From Amphibacillus sp. MSJ-3 (lineage in GTDB: Bacteria; Bacillota; Bacilli; Bacillales; Amphibacillaceae), in assembly GCF_018919165.1 (NCBI RefSeq), contig NZ_JAHLQM010000020.1:1-48954 (forward strand): DNA of 48,954 nt. Reading direction: 5' to 3'. The notes below the pieces were generated by a model that was given only the letters and a program-made list of their open reading frames with translations, searched no databases and was not told the origin of the DNA. Positions 8,788 to 17,052 of this stretch are shown piece after piece. Numbering within the stretch: position 1 is the first letter of the stretch; each line of letters begins with the position of its first letter. The position numbers and the translations under genes are program-made.

Positions 8788-8862
8788 GTCTTCTGTCCTG
8801 TTACCTGAGATTATGAATCCTTCGGTGTCGCCTAAGCGAGCTCTCCAGAAGTTGCTCCTATT
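8788..8862 (-). ncRNA. Glycine riboswitch aptamer (single)
   Basis: Read on the minus strand the segment has the order of conserved glycine-aptamer elements: a CTGGAGAG block, the GACACCGAAGG core, then AATCTCAGGTAACAGGACAG, matching the family pattern of CTCTCAGGC..AAAGGACAGAG. Only one aptamer copy is visible, followed by a hairpin and an intrinsic terminator. It precedes the ACT/UPF0210 operon, not gcvT. The pairing choice described at the terminator suggests that the ligand-bound form frees the terminator arm, an OFF switch, whereas the classic gcvT switch is ON. The direction is inference. Confidence 0.88.
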
Positions 8863-9390
8863 ATAGTGTTATCCATAATAATCATTGCGACTATTTAGTT
8901 ATTATAAAAATCCTAACAGTAATTTTCGTAAAGGTCAATAAGATAATTAGCCTGAATTATGATAAGTGATTATAGAATGACAGGCGATTATAGTGTAACA
9001 GACTTTAAAAATAAAGGGTTTATCTTATTTAAGGCCACAGTTTCATTTAGTGAGTGGTGATAGATATTTACCCAACATTTAATCGCCTATTTCTCTTAAG
9101 ATAAAGCTTAAAAATTTAGCCCAAGCGACAATAGGGACATATTATTTTAGTTTAATAAAGTAGTCCTTCATAAAGTGATGCCTTCTTAATAATCAGGGCC
9201 ATTCCTATCTATCACCTAAGCATTTCCTTTGTATGATTGAAGTGGGATCTTACAAGTGATTAAATTGCGCCAAAGGAATACAAGGTCAATCAATAAACTC
9301 TTTGATCTATTTAAGGGCTAAATTTAATGAATATATTGTACTTTACTATATATTTAAGTTTAAGAAAATAGCTGAATTGGTTAAAAAATA
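8863..9390. other. Long intergenic region between the riboswitch and the bacteriocin-like cassette
   Basis: About 530 bp without a supportable gene, AT-rich with many stops in all frames. The minus-strand promoter of the riboswitch operon should lie just above 8862 (AT-rich 8863-8920), but I see no clean -35/-10 pair. No recognisable RNA, repeat or operator was found in 8940-9300. The plus-strand regulatory site starts at 9391. Confidence 0.4.
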
Positions 9391-9421
9391 CGTTCACGAT
9401 CAAAATGCAAGCGTTTGCGAT
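9391..9421 (+). promoter_or_regulatory. LytTR-type direct-repeat binding site candidate
   Basis: CGTTCACGAT (9391-9400) and CGTTTGCGAT (9412-9421) are direct repeats matching at 8 of 10 positions with a start-to-start distance of 21 bp. Pairs of about 9-10 bp repeats two helical turns apart are the hallmark of LytTR regulators such as AgrA, ComE and PlnC, and a LytTR regulator is encoded at 17053. A -10-like element (TATGGT 9446-9451 or TAGAGT 9451-9456) follows about 25-30 bp downstream, with no good -35, which fits an activator-dependent promoter. Site seen directly; regulator assignment inferred. Confidence 0.6.
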
Positions 9422-9515
9422 AATTTTGCCCTTTTTATTGGAATTTATGGTAGAGTATAGGCAGGTTAACCGCCAATTACTCATGAGTAAAAAATTAAAG
9501 TGAGGAGAATTTAAA

Positions 9516-9956
9516 ATGTTGAAGAAAATTACAACACTTTTCTTTTTAGGCATCATGATTCTCACAATCGTACCAAATGAAGTGTTCGCGTCAAATCATG
9601 GGGACGAACCTTTTCAATTCTATATCGAAGCATCAAACAATCGTGGAACGACAAAAGGCCGCGCAAAGAAAAATACAACATCAACGTATGTGAATATTGA
9701 ACAGCTTCCTTCAGCTTATATTAATTTACAAGTTCAAGGCTTTCGCCCGACTTCAGGTTCAGGTACAAATGTTTGGAAGAATGAAACGATCGGTGGACGC
9801 CAAACAGCTGGTCGCGGTCAATGGCTAGTTAGACAATTAGTCTATGAAAATGGTGGACGTAGTGCAAGACTAAGATTTGACCGCCATGGGGGGACAGGAA
9901 CAGTTAAAGGAAAATGGAGTCCTGACAGTGTTGGCACATATCCAAGATTAAACTAA
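9516..9956 (+). CDS. Secreted small protein, DUF2712/lactococcin-972-like (bacteriocin candidate)
   Basis: A 146-residue precursor. Residues 1-25 are a classical Sec signal peptide (MLKKITTLFFLGIMILTIVP, then NEVFA before SNHGDE). The mature part of about 120 residues is Gly/Arg/Thr-rich, lacks Cys, and ends GTVKGKWSPDSVGTYPRLN. G-K-W-S-P-D-S is the motif I associate with DUF2712 proteins and, more loosely, with lactococcin-972-type bacteriocins, which are also secreted by Sec and encoded with ABC-2 transporters. GAGGAG lies eight nt before ATG. It is the first gene of the cassette, directly after the LytTR-like repeats and before a strong hairpin. Antibacterial activity is inferred, not shown. 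Confidence 0.65.
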   Translation: MLKKITTLFFLGIMILTIVPNEVFASNHGDEPFQFYIEASNNRGTTKGRAKKNTTSTYVNIEQLPSAYINLQVQGFRPTSGSGTNVWKNETIGGRQTAGRGQWLVRQLVYENGGRSARLRFDRHGGTGTVKGKWSPDSVGTYPRLN

Positions 9957-9973
9957 TTTCTTATCTGTTTTTA

Positions 9974-10011
9974 AGAAAGAAGTAGAGTTTACTTCACTCT
10001 GCTTCTTTCTA
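9974..10011 (+). terminator. Strong hairpin after the secreted-protein gene (terminator or attenuator)
   Basis: AGAAAGAAG-T-AGAGT pairs with ACTCT-G-CTTCTTTCT around a short loop, a stem of about 15 bp, 17 bp after the stop codon and 34 bp before the first lipoprotein gene. The tail is only moderately T-rich (TATACATAT), so it may act as partial terminator or as an RNA-stabilising 3' end, letting the small secreted protein be made in excess of the downstream genes. Confidence 0.6.
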
Positions 10012-10044
10012 TACATATAAAAAAAGCGACGGGAGAAGTGAATA

Positions 10045-10770
10045 ATGAATTTAAATAAAAAAAGTATAGTCATTTACCTGTGTTTAATATTCAGTCTGTT
10101 AACAGCTTGTTCATATCGAGAGTTTGAAGACTCACTTAAACAGGAGCTGAATAATGATGAAGATGTGCATGTGAATGAAGCCATTGTACCTGAACAACCA
10201 GCTGAAGACGAAGAAGATGATGGTCTGTTTTTCATTGGTGATACAATCGCAAGAGGCGGGGTTGAGTATACGCTTAATGATGTTCGCATTTCAAAAAATA
10301 TCAATGAAGTAGGCTTAGATAAAGTAGACTTTTTTTGGCAAGATCAAATTGAAGATAATGGTGATATAGAGAGTGGTTATAAATTAGTCACAGTTGATGT
10401 TACAGTCAAAAATATAAACTATACTGACTATGAATTGAGGACTAATCCCGATCTTGAACGTGATAAACCGAATTTATTTATAGAATCATATATAGGTTTT
10501 AAAGACGATCTTGAAGATCCAAATGGTCCCTTTATAATTGAAACTTCCTATTTTAGTGAGCATCCCCCAATTGAACAGGATCAGTGGAACGATTATTATC
10601 AGTTTTTATTAGATCATGGTGAAGAGGTCGATGCTATAGTTGGATGGATTGTCCCGATAGATCAATTAAATGAGGAGTCATTGTATTATTTAAATGGATC
10701 TGAAGGTCGTGCTGAAGATCAACAATATTTCTACATTATATCTGAAGGAGAAATTGTGTATCGTGATTGA
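10045..10770 (+). CDS. Lipoprotein of the bacteriocin-like cassette, copy 1 (DUF4352-like)
   Basis: A 241-residue lipoprotein with signal peptide and lipobox L-T-A-C at Cys22. A very acidic linker (residues 30-60) precedes a beta-rich domain with YTLNDVRIS and LVTVDVTVKNINYTDYEL. Such V-x-V-x-V-x-N strands are typical of DUF4352/telokin-like immunoglobulin-fold lipoproteins. GGGAG precedes the ATG. A near-duplicate follows after 20 bp. Duplicated surface lipoproteins beside a bacteriocin-like gene and an ABC-2 transporter may be immunity or receptor-blocking proteins; that role is inferred only from context. Confidence 0.75.
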   Translation: MNLNKKSIVIYLCLIFSLLTACSYREFEDSLKQELNNDEDVHVNEAIVPEQPAEDEEDDGLFFIGDTIARGGVEYTLNDVRISKNINEVGLDKVDFFWQDQIEDNGDIESGYKLVTVDVTVKNINYTDYELRTNPDLERDKPNLFIESYIGFKDDLEDPNGPFIIETSYFSEHPPIEQDQWNDYYQFLLDHGEEVDAIVGWIVPIDQLNEESLYYLNGSEGRAEDQQYFYIISEGEIVYRD

Positions 10771-10790
10771 TTGAGAAAGGGGCTATTTCT

Positions 10791-11522
10791 GTGAATTTAA
10801 AACGAATAAAAGGTGTACCTTTTCTGTGTTTAATATTCAGTCTGTTTACAGCCTGTTCATATCGAGAATTTGAAGACTCACTTAAACAGGAGCTGAATAA
10901 TGATGAAGATACGCATGTGAATGAAGCCGTTGTACCTGAACAACCTGCTGAAGACGAAGAAGATGATGGTCTGTTTTTCATTGGCGATACAATCGCAAGA
11001 GGCGGGGTTGAGTATACGCTTAATGATGTTCACATTTCAAAAAATATCAATGAAGTAGGCTTGGATAAAGCGGAATTTAATTCACTTGGTTATCCTTTAG
11101 TAAACGACGATGGCTCTATTAATGGTAATCATCAGCTAGTAACTGTTGATGTTACAATTAAAAATGTAAACTATACCGACTATGAATTGAGGACTAATCC
11201 TGATCTTGAACGTGATAAACCGAATTTATTTATCGAAGGTTTAATCGGTTTTAAAAATGACCTTGAAGATCCAAATGGTCCTTTTACTATAGAGTTAGCT
11301 TACTTTAGTCATCATGCTCCATTTGATCAAAACCTAGGGAAAGATTATCGGCAGTTTTTATTAGATCATGGTGAAGAGGTCGATGCTATAGTTGGATGGA
11401 TTGTCCCGATAGATCAATTAAATGAGGAGCCATTGTATTATTTAAATGGATCTGAAGGTCGTGCTGAAGATCAACAATATTTCCACATTATGTATGAAGG
11501 AGAAATTGTGTATCGTGATTGA
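10791..11522 (+). CDS. Lipoprotein of the bacteriocin-like cassette, copy 2 (DUF4352-like)
   Basis: 243 residues, a tandem duplicate of the preceding protein: same lipobox (F-T-A-C at Cys22), same acidic linker, same core and the same C-terminus ending GEIVYRD. Differences concentrate in a central patch around residues 90-110 and 165-190. GTG at 10791 is the chosen start: it lines up with copy 1 (VNLK versus MNLN) and is followed at once by the signal peptide; an upstream TTG at 10767 would only add eight polar residues. The nucleotide similarity to copy 1 is very high over long tracts, indicating recent duplication or gene conversion. Confidence 0.78.
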   Translation: MNLKRIKGVPFLCLIFSLFTACSYREFEDSLKQELNNDEDTHVNEAVVPEQPAEDEEDDGLFFIGDTIARGGVEYTLNDVHISKNINEVGLDKAEFNSLGYPLVNDDGSINGNHQLVTVDVTIKNVNYTDYELRTNPDLERDKPNLFIEGLIGFKNDLEDPNGPFTIELAYFSHHAPFDQNLGKDYRQFLLDHGEEVDAIVGWIVPIDQLNEEPLYYLNGSEGRAEDQQYFHIMYEGEIVYRD

Positions 11523-11542
11523 TTGAGAAAGGGGCTATTTCT

Positions 11543-12319
11543 GTGAATTTAAAACGAATAAAAGGTGTACCTTTTCTGTGTTTAATATTCAGTCTGTTAA
11601 CAGCTTGTTCATATCGAGAGTTTGAAGATTCGATTAGAAATCAGTTGAATAATGAGGATGGATAAATGTATCCGAATGAAGCGAAGATTCCTGAATAACC
11701 AGTAGAAGACCATGAAGCGGAGAACGCTGAAGATGTGCTGTATTTTATTGGCGAAACGATTTCTTTTACAAATGATCTTGGGACGGTTTTGACTATACAC
11801 TCAACGCTGTTCAGATATCAGAGAATAGTAATGAAGTAGATTTGAAGAAGATAGACTTTGATTTACTTGGCTATCATTACATAGGTGAGGATGGTTCTAT
11901 TGATGAACACTATAAGCTCGTAACTGTTGATGTCACGATAAAAAATATTGATTATACAGATTATGCCTTGAAAACAGATTTTGAGTATAACACAGAAGCG
12001 GATTCTGACCGCGATACACCATTGCTATTTTTTTGAATACTTAATAGGATTTAAAGAGGGTATTGAAGATCCAAATGGTCCGTTTACTATTGAAGCGAGT
12101 TACTTTGGTGGTCATACACCAATAGAAGATGATCCCAAAGGTTATTATCAATTTTTATTAGCTCAAGGTGAAGAAGTTGAGGTGACAGTTGGTTGGCTGG
12201 TTCCAGCAGATCAATTGAACGTAGAGCCACTCTATTACATCATTGGTTATAGCGGCCACATAGAAAACCAATTGTATTTTCAATTAACAGAGAATGGGGA
12301 AGTGATTATGGGTGACTAG
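11543..12319 (+). pseudogene. Third lipoprotein copy, decayed (stops and frameshifts)
   Basis: The first roughly 110 bp, including the upstream GAGAAAGGGGCTATTTCT and the GTG start, are almost identical to copy 2. The frame then hits TAA after LNNEDG (about 11663) and a second TAA about 33 bases later. A frameshift near 11780 restores similarity (DYTLNAVQIS, then a readable stretch 11842-12036). A second frameshift in a run of seven T near 12030 leads into the C-terminal part (EYLIGFKEGIEDPNGPF ... GEVIMGD), which stays open to the stop at 12319. Two stops and two shifts make a true pseudogene more likely than sequencing error. The intact C-terminal part overlaps the permease start. Confidence 0.85.
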
Positions 12320-13169
12320 TACATTTAAGCAGTTGTTAAAAGTTGAATTAACAAAAGCAATTAAAAACAAGTTTTTTATAACAACGTTGATTATTGCTTT
12401 ACTTTTTGCCTTATTCAGTGCTTGGTATATGATTGATTTATATTTTTACTCTGTGAAGGGTCTTAGCAGAATGGGTGGCAATCAAATGATACAGGCTTTA
12501 TCGTTATTTAACCATTGGATAGGTGGAGAGGCCACCACTCTCGGTTTCACCTTATTTTTTACTTTAATGCCACTTATCGCTGCACTTCCTTATGGTTGGT
12601 CTTATTTTATTGAAAATAAATCAGGATACGTGAAGACGGTAGTCACGCGAAGCAGTAAAACAGAATATTTTTTAGCCAAGTATATTGCAACTTTCATCGC
12701 AGGTGGGCTTGTTATTCTAATCCCACTCTTGATTAATTTTGTCGTGGTAGCATGTTTCATACCTGCTGTTACACCATCAATAATGTACCCAATGTATCAT
12801 AGTGTCTATCATGGTTCACTTTGGTCACAGTATTACTATACCAATCCAGTTTGGTTTGTCATTCTATATTTTGTACTTGATTTTATTTTTGCAGGGTTAT
12901 TTGCAACGATGAGTTTAACAATTTCTCTTTTTGTAAAAAATCGAATTGCTGTTATTTTGGTTCCCTTTTTTCTGATTTTGGTATTGCATTACAGTCGAAC
13001 ATTTTTAGCTTATAAGTATTACTATGAAATCTCACCGCTTAACTATTTACATTCAACAATTATCGAGAATCCTGTTAATGTCTGGATCGTACTTGGGCAA
13101 GGATTATTGTTCTTTATCTTAACATTTGGATTAACGATGGGGTTAGGTGGTAAACGTGAAATTTTTTAA
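12312..13169 (+). CDS. ABC-2 type transporter permease, subunit 1
   Basis: A 285-residue protein with a short cytoplasmic N-terminus (STFKQLLKVELTKAIKNKFF) that is characteristic of ABC-2 permeases, followed by six hydrophobic segments. GTG at 12312 overlaps the end of the decayed lipoprotein copy, suggesting coupling to translation of that remnant. It overlaps the second permease, and an ATPase follows, giving a complete ABC-2 exporter. In bacteriocin loci such transporters usually give self-protection or export; because the candidate bacteriocin has a Sec signal peptide, self-protection is the more plausible role here. Confidence 0.82.
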   Translation: MTSTFKQLLKVELTKAIKNKFFITTLIIALLFALFSAWYMIDLYFYSVKGLSRMGGNQMIQALSLFNHWIGGEATTLGFTLFFTLMPLIAALPYGWSYFIENKSGYVKTVVTRSSKTEYFLAKYIATFIAGGLVILIPLLINFVVVACFIPAVTPSIMYPMYHSVYHGSLWSQYYYTNPVWFVILYFVLDFIFAGLFATMSLTISLFVKNRIAVILVPFFLILVLHYSRTFLAYKYYYEISPLNYLHSTIIENPVNVWIVLGQGLLFFILTFGLTMGLGGKREIF

Positions 13170-13998
13170 ACTATTAAAGTATGATTTTAAAAATGGTTTT
13201 CAAGTCGGTGGACTAAAACTGATTATCATTATTTTAATGACCCTTGCTTTCTGTCTTGACTTCTATTTACGAAAAAATATTGTGTATATGGTTGATTCTG
13301 TGACACCATCTGGGACTTGGATAGATTATTTGTTTTCTGTTTTTGCTGGTATTAAGGAGTATACGCCATCGATTACAGAAGAATTTATATTTCCAATCAA
13401 GTGGCTATTGATTCATTTGTTTATTTTGTACAGTACGCTCTACTATCCTTATCGTGATCTGTCATCTTTAGGATTAAATGTACTCGTTCGAACAAAAGGT
13501 CGGCTGGCATGGTGGTTATCTAAAAGTATTTGGAATATCTCTTATGTGCTTGTCTGTCATATCTTTATCTTCTTAACGATCATCATTTTTTGTCTAGCTG
13601 TAAATGAACCAATATCATTAGAGATTACGCCGATGTTTGTTAATGATTTACTAGATGCAGGGAGCCCGTTTGATACATTTCCATCTTATCTCGCATCTGT
13701 CATTCTTTTGATGCCAATATTTATTTCAATTGTACTTAATCTAGTACAAATGACGCTAGGGCTATTTATTAAGCCACTGTATAGCTTTGGAATGATGACT
13801 GTTATTTTGCTTACTTCTGCTTATTTTCTAAATCCTTTTTTAATAGGAAACTATGCTATGCCCATAAGAAGTGAGTATGTCATTGAAAATGGACTTCAAG
13901 CGACTACTGGAGTGATGCTAAGTGCGCTTATTATCACCTTAGCTTTTCTGATCGGGAGCTTTTACTTTAAACGTTATGATATTTTAGATGAAGAATAA
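13156..13998 (+). CDS. ABC-2 type transporter permease-like membrane protein, subunit 2
   Basis: 280 residues starting KFFKLLKYDFKNGFQVGG, again the amphipathic lead-in of an ABC-2 permease, with about six membrane segments. GTG at 13156 has AGGTGG (13145-13150) five nt upstream; GTG at 13147 lies inside that site and is less likely. It overlaps the upstream permease by 14 bp. Two different permeases with a single ATPase imply a heterodimeric membrane part. No substrate motif is visible. Confidence 0.75.
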   Translation: MKFFKLLKYDFKNGFQVGGLKLIIIILMTLAFCLDFYLRKNIVYMVDSVTPSGTWIDYLFSVFAGIKEYTPSITEEFIFPIKWLLIHLFILYSTLYYPYRDLSSLGLNVLVRTKGRLAWWLSKSIWNISYVLVCHIFIFLTIIIFCLAVNEPISLEITPMFVNDLLDAGSPFDTFPSYLASVILLMPIFISIVLNLVQMTLGLFIKPLYSFGMMTVILLTSAYFLNPFLIGNYAMPIRSEYVIENGLQATTGVMLSALIITLAFLIGSFYFKRYDILDEE

Positions 13999-14025
13999 AG
14001 AATAATCTGGAAACGAGGGACCGAT

Positions 14026-14685
14026 ATGACGATAATTGAACTTAAAAATGTTTCGAAAAAGATTAGAGGAATCACCGTAATTGATGATATTTCAATGACG
14101 CTTTCATCTGGTCGGGTGACAGGATTGCGTGGGATCAATGGTTCAGGGAAGACGATGTTAATGCGATTGATTACAGGTTTAATATTACCAACCAACGGAA
14201 CGATAAAAATTGATGATAAATTGCTAGGAAAAGAGATTACTTTCCCGGAGAGCGTTGGTATTCTACTAGAAAATCCAGCTTTCCTCAATAGTTATTCAGG
14301 TTTTCAAAATTTGAAAATGCTTGCGTCTATTCGTGATCAAATTGATGATGAACAAATTAACCAAACATTAAAATTTGTTGGATTAAACGAGGAAAGTGCT
14401 AAGAAAAAGTATAAAAAATATTCACTGGGTATGAAGCAGCGTCTTGGTATTGCTGGGGCGATCATGGAACAGCCAGACATTGTTATTTTAGATGAACCGA
14501 CAAACTCGTTGGATACGAGTGGTGTAGAGTTGGTTAAAGAAATTGTTCGTCATGAGAAAGAACGTGGAGCAGTTGTGATTATCACTTGTCACGATGCAGA
14601 TATTCTCGATGAATTAGCGGATGAGATTTATTATTTAGAAGAAGGTGCTCTTGTTAAAACAACGAAGGAGGTCAATCGGGCATGA
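14026..14685 (+). CDS. ABC transporter ATP-binding protein of the bacteriocin-like cassette
   Basis: 219 residues with all ATPase motifs: Walker A GINGSGKT (about 37-44), signature YSLGMKQRLG (about 133-142), Walker B IVILDEP with the catalytic Glu, and ITCHD with the switch His. The short length and the LGMKQRLG signature are typical of ABC-2/bacteriocin-resistance ATPases (for example the BcrA/NatA type). It lies directly after the two permeases and its stop overlaps the next ATG by four bases. It powers the transporter made from the two permeases. Confidence 0.9.
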   Translation: MTIIELKNVSKKIRGITVIDDISMTLSSGRVTGLRGINGSGKTMLMRLITGLILPTNGTIKIDDKLLGKEITFPESVGILLENPAFLNSYSGFQNLKMLASIRDQIDDEQINQTLKFVGLNEESAKKKYKKYSLGMKQRLGIAGAIMEQPDIVILDEPTNSLDTSGVELVKEIVRHEKERGAVVIITCHDADILDELADEIYYLEEGALVKTTKEVNRA

Positions 14686-15311
14686 AAAAGATCATATTTT
14701 CAACTTTAAGTATTGTTTTACTTATCTGTCTTGGATTGCGAATTTGGCATGTAAATCAAGCGGTTGACTTACCACCAGTTAATAATTATACGATCGGAGA
14801 AGAGGTAGCAATAGGAGATAACGTTTTTCTCGATAATTTTGAAAATATGAATGGATATAGTGTAACTGTTAATCAAGCGGAAATTTTACCTTATGAAGAT
14901 TTTCTAAAAAAGTACAATTATATCGATGATGAAGATGCTCCGTTATTTGAAAAGGGTGATCCCCTTTATCCAGAAATGGTTTATGATTTGAATATTACAG
15001 TTAAAAACACGAATAAAACAGAGGATCCGATGGAGCATAGCGGGATTAACTTTTTACATTATAATTTATACGGGACTGATCTTGTCCTGCAGATTAATGA
15101 TTTGCTTTACTTTGTTGCCAATCCTGAATTGGAGTATGGGGTGACGGATGGATTTCGGTTAAGCCCGAATTCTGAGATGGATTTTAATTTACCTTATTTT
15201 TATAGTCCATCAGATATTGTACAGCCAATTCAAACGAAAGCAATTGAGCGGGATCAAGTGTATCTTGTTGTTTCAATGCATCCGGTCGTTAACCGAATTT
15301 TAATTGAATAA
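14682..15311 (+). CDS. Membrane-anchored extracytoplasmic protein, DUF5028-like
   Basis: A 209-residue protein with one N-terminal membrane segment (IIFSTLSIVLLICLGLRIW) and an extracytoplasmic domain of about 180 residues that contains YDLNITVKNTNKTED, a strand pattern like that in the cassette lipoproteins. I associate this architecture with DUF5028, a family seen next to bacteriocin-like ABC cassettes, but I am not certain of the number. It is translationally coupled to the ATPase (ATGA overlap) and closes the operon before a 370-bp gap. Accessory or immunity role is inferred. Confidence 0.6.
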   Translation: MKKIIFSTLSIVLLICLGLRIWHVNQAVDLPPVNNYTIGEEVAIGDNVFLDNFENMNGYSVTVNQAEILPYEDFLKKYNYIDDEDAPLFEKGDPLYPEMVYDLNITVKNTNKTEDPMEHSGINFLHYNLYGTDLVLQINDLLYFVANPELEYGVTDGFRLSPNSEMDFNLPYFYSPSDIVQPIQTKAIERDQVYLVVSMHPVVNRILIE

Positions 15312-15395
15312 TTCATAAAACGATTCTGCGAAATTACTAAACTTAGTTGTAATTTTTATTTCACTTGATTATTCCTGTATGCGGAAAATTAGACT

Positions 15396-15617
15396 AATAA
15401 AATGAAACTTTAATCAGTGGGAGTTGGGGCTATAGGACCTAAGTCATGCAGACATTACTACGGGACCTGGTGGGTTTAGTCTGCTTTCTCCTATCCAGAT
15501 GGGACTGCGTTTACTCGTCCCATCGAAGACATTTGTTACTACCATAAGGGGATGACCTAAAGGCACTTGAACCTATAGGGCTGCTACTGTCAGTTGATCT
15601 CCCACTTACAATTCTTT
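15396..15617 (+). repeat. Longest copy of the dispersed palindromic intergenic repeat
   Basis: Modules in order: AATGAAACTTTAATCAGTGGG (split as AATGAAACTTTAAT plus CAGTGGG); a hairpin with arms GCAGAC (15448) and GTCTGC (15479); an 8-bp stem GATGGGAC/GTCCCATC (15498-15524) with the 11-nt loop TGCGTTTACTC; then ATCGAAGACATTTGTTACT; and GATGACCTAAAGGCACTTGA followed by GGGCTGCTACTGTCAGTTGA. The first half matches 37601-37705 in reverse orientation; the second half matches 35521-35640 in reverse and 23795-23870 directly. It fills most of the 371-bp space between the transport operon and the kinase gene. No coding capacity. Confidence 0.8.
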
Positions 15618-15682
15618 TTTTTCCTCGAATGCTTTCCGTCGTTATAGTATAATAAATATCAACATCAAGGTAGGTTAATAAC

Positions 15683-17026
15683 ATGATTTATTCACTTTCT
15701 ATCTTTATTCTCCAACTGTTGGCATTTTATTTTGCTCTTTTTTTGATTCTTAATATCCGACCCACAACGAAGATAGTAATACTTAATTTTCTTGGCATTA
15801 TTCTTCCGGCCATCTCTTGTTATATATTTTTTACAACAGTTTGGCTTGGTCTATTATATTTCTTCACTTCGACACTTTTTGTGTTTTATCTTTTTACGAG
15901 AAGTAGCCGTATCTTTTTAGATGTTCCTATGGTTGCAATTGCTGGGATTATTGCCGATAATTTATCGCAGGTTCTTTTATTTTCATTTTTTGTTAAACTG
16001 GATAAATTGACTCTATCAATTAATATGATCCTTTTTCTATTGTTTTTTGCCATTTTCATTTGCCTCTATCAACTTTTTATAGAAAAGGTATGGCATACAT
16101 TTTTTATTCCGCTTGTTAGCCAATTGATTATCATAACAACCGCCTGTTTAACTGTTGGGGTTTTGTATATCAACCTTTTTATTTCAGTCAGCCAAAATTT
16201 ATACACATTAGCTATGTTTAATTTAATTATAGAAGCTGTTTATTTTGTCTTAATGTTCATTTTGTCGATGGTGCTGTTGAGAAATGTAAAGCGAGAAAAT
16301 AGATTAAGGCAAAAGGCTACCGAACATAAACAATTACATGAATACATGGAGTCTTTAGAACGCGTCAATAAGGATATGCAAAAGTTTCGTCATGATTATC
16401 AAAATATTTTGTTAACGATGCAAGGTTACATTGATCATAATGACTTTCAAGGCTTAAAATCATATTTTAGTGAGCGGATTGTCAAGGTTGAAGAGCGAGC
16501 ATTAAAGAGTAATTACCAATTCACACAATTAGAAAAACTTGAACTCATTGAATTGAAAGGATTATTTGCCAATAAAATTCTCTTGGCCGAGGAATTAGGT
16601 ATCATGATAAACATGGAGGTTCCTGATCCAATTGAAACCATTGCTATGGATATTATTGATCTCACTCGGATAATTGGTATATTAGTTGATAATGCGATTG
16701 AGGCAAGTGCTAGATTAGATAAAGGTGAACTTAACATAGCGATTATTAAGAAACAGGCTAGTTCTGTTCTTATCGTAATAGAAAATCGGGTGGAGCCAGA
16801 ATCATTTGATATTAATCGGATTTTTGAATTGCATTATACAACAAAGGATAACCATCAAGGGCTTGGCTTGAAAACGGTACGGCAGACCTTGACAAATTAT
16901 CCAAATGTAACGATGAATACTCGAATCGAGAGGGATTTTTTTATTCAAGAAATTGATATTTATCCAAATAAATCGACCAGCCCACAATTTAAAGAAAATA
17001 AATATATCCCCCTAAGTGAATTATAA
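15683..17026 (+). CDS. Sensor histidine kinase, AgrC-like GHKL (HPK10) type
   Basis: 447 residues. Six to seven membrane segments occupy about residues 1-205. Then comes a coiled helix with the phospho-acceptor motif F-R-H-D-Y-Q-N (His about 237), the HPK10 hallmark, and a GHKL ATPase with the N-box GILVDNAIEAS and the glycine box HQGLGLKTVRQ. This matches quorum-sensing or peptide-sensing kinases such as AgrC, PlnB and NatK. Its regulator starts 26 bp downstream. No pheromone precursor (AgrD/ComC-like) or processing enzyme is visible nearby, so the signal may be the secreted product of the cassette, membrane stress, or encoded elsewhere. Confidence 0.9.
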   Translation: MIYSLSIFILQLLAFYFALFLILNIRPTTKIVILNFLGIILPAISCYIFFTTVWLGLLYFFTSTLFVFYLFTRSSRIFLDVPMVAIAGIIADNLSQVLLFSFFVKLDKLTLSINMILFLLFFAIFICLYQLFIEKVWHTFFIPLVSQLIIITTACLTVGVLYINLFISVSQNLYTLAMFNLIIEAVYFVLMFILSMVLLRNVKRENRLRQKATEHKQLHEYMESLERVNKDMQKFRHDYQNILLTMQGYIDHNDFQGLKSYFSERIVKVEERALKSNYQFTQLEKLELIELKGLFANKILLAEELGIMINMEVPDPIETIAMDIIDLTRIIGILVDNAIEASARLDKGELNIAIIKKQASSVLIVIENRVEPESFDINRIFELHYTTKDNHQGLGLKTVRQTLTNYPNVTMNTRIERDFFIQEIDIYPNKSTSPQFKENKYIPLSEL

Positions 17027-17052
17027 TAAGAGGAACGGAAAGGAGCTTTTTC

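Noticed and set aside
11842-12319. Two separate small genes (64 and 112 codons) before the first permease
   Set aside because: Both align in order with the middle and end of the two intact lipoproteins and lack signal peptides and ribosome sites; they are pieces of one broken third copy.
15312-15682. A pheromone-precursor gene between the transport operon and the AgrC-like kinase
   Set aside because: The space is filled by the dispersed repeat; no short open frame with a ribosome site and leader peptide was found.
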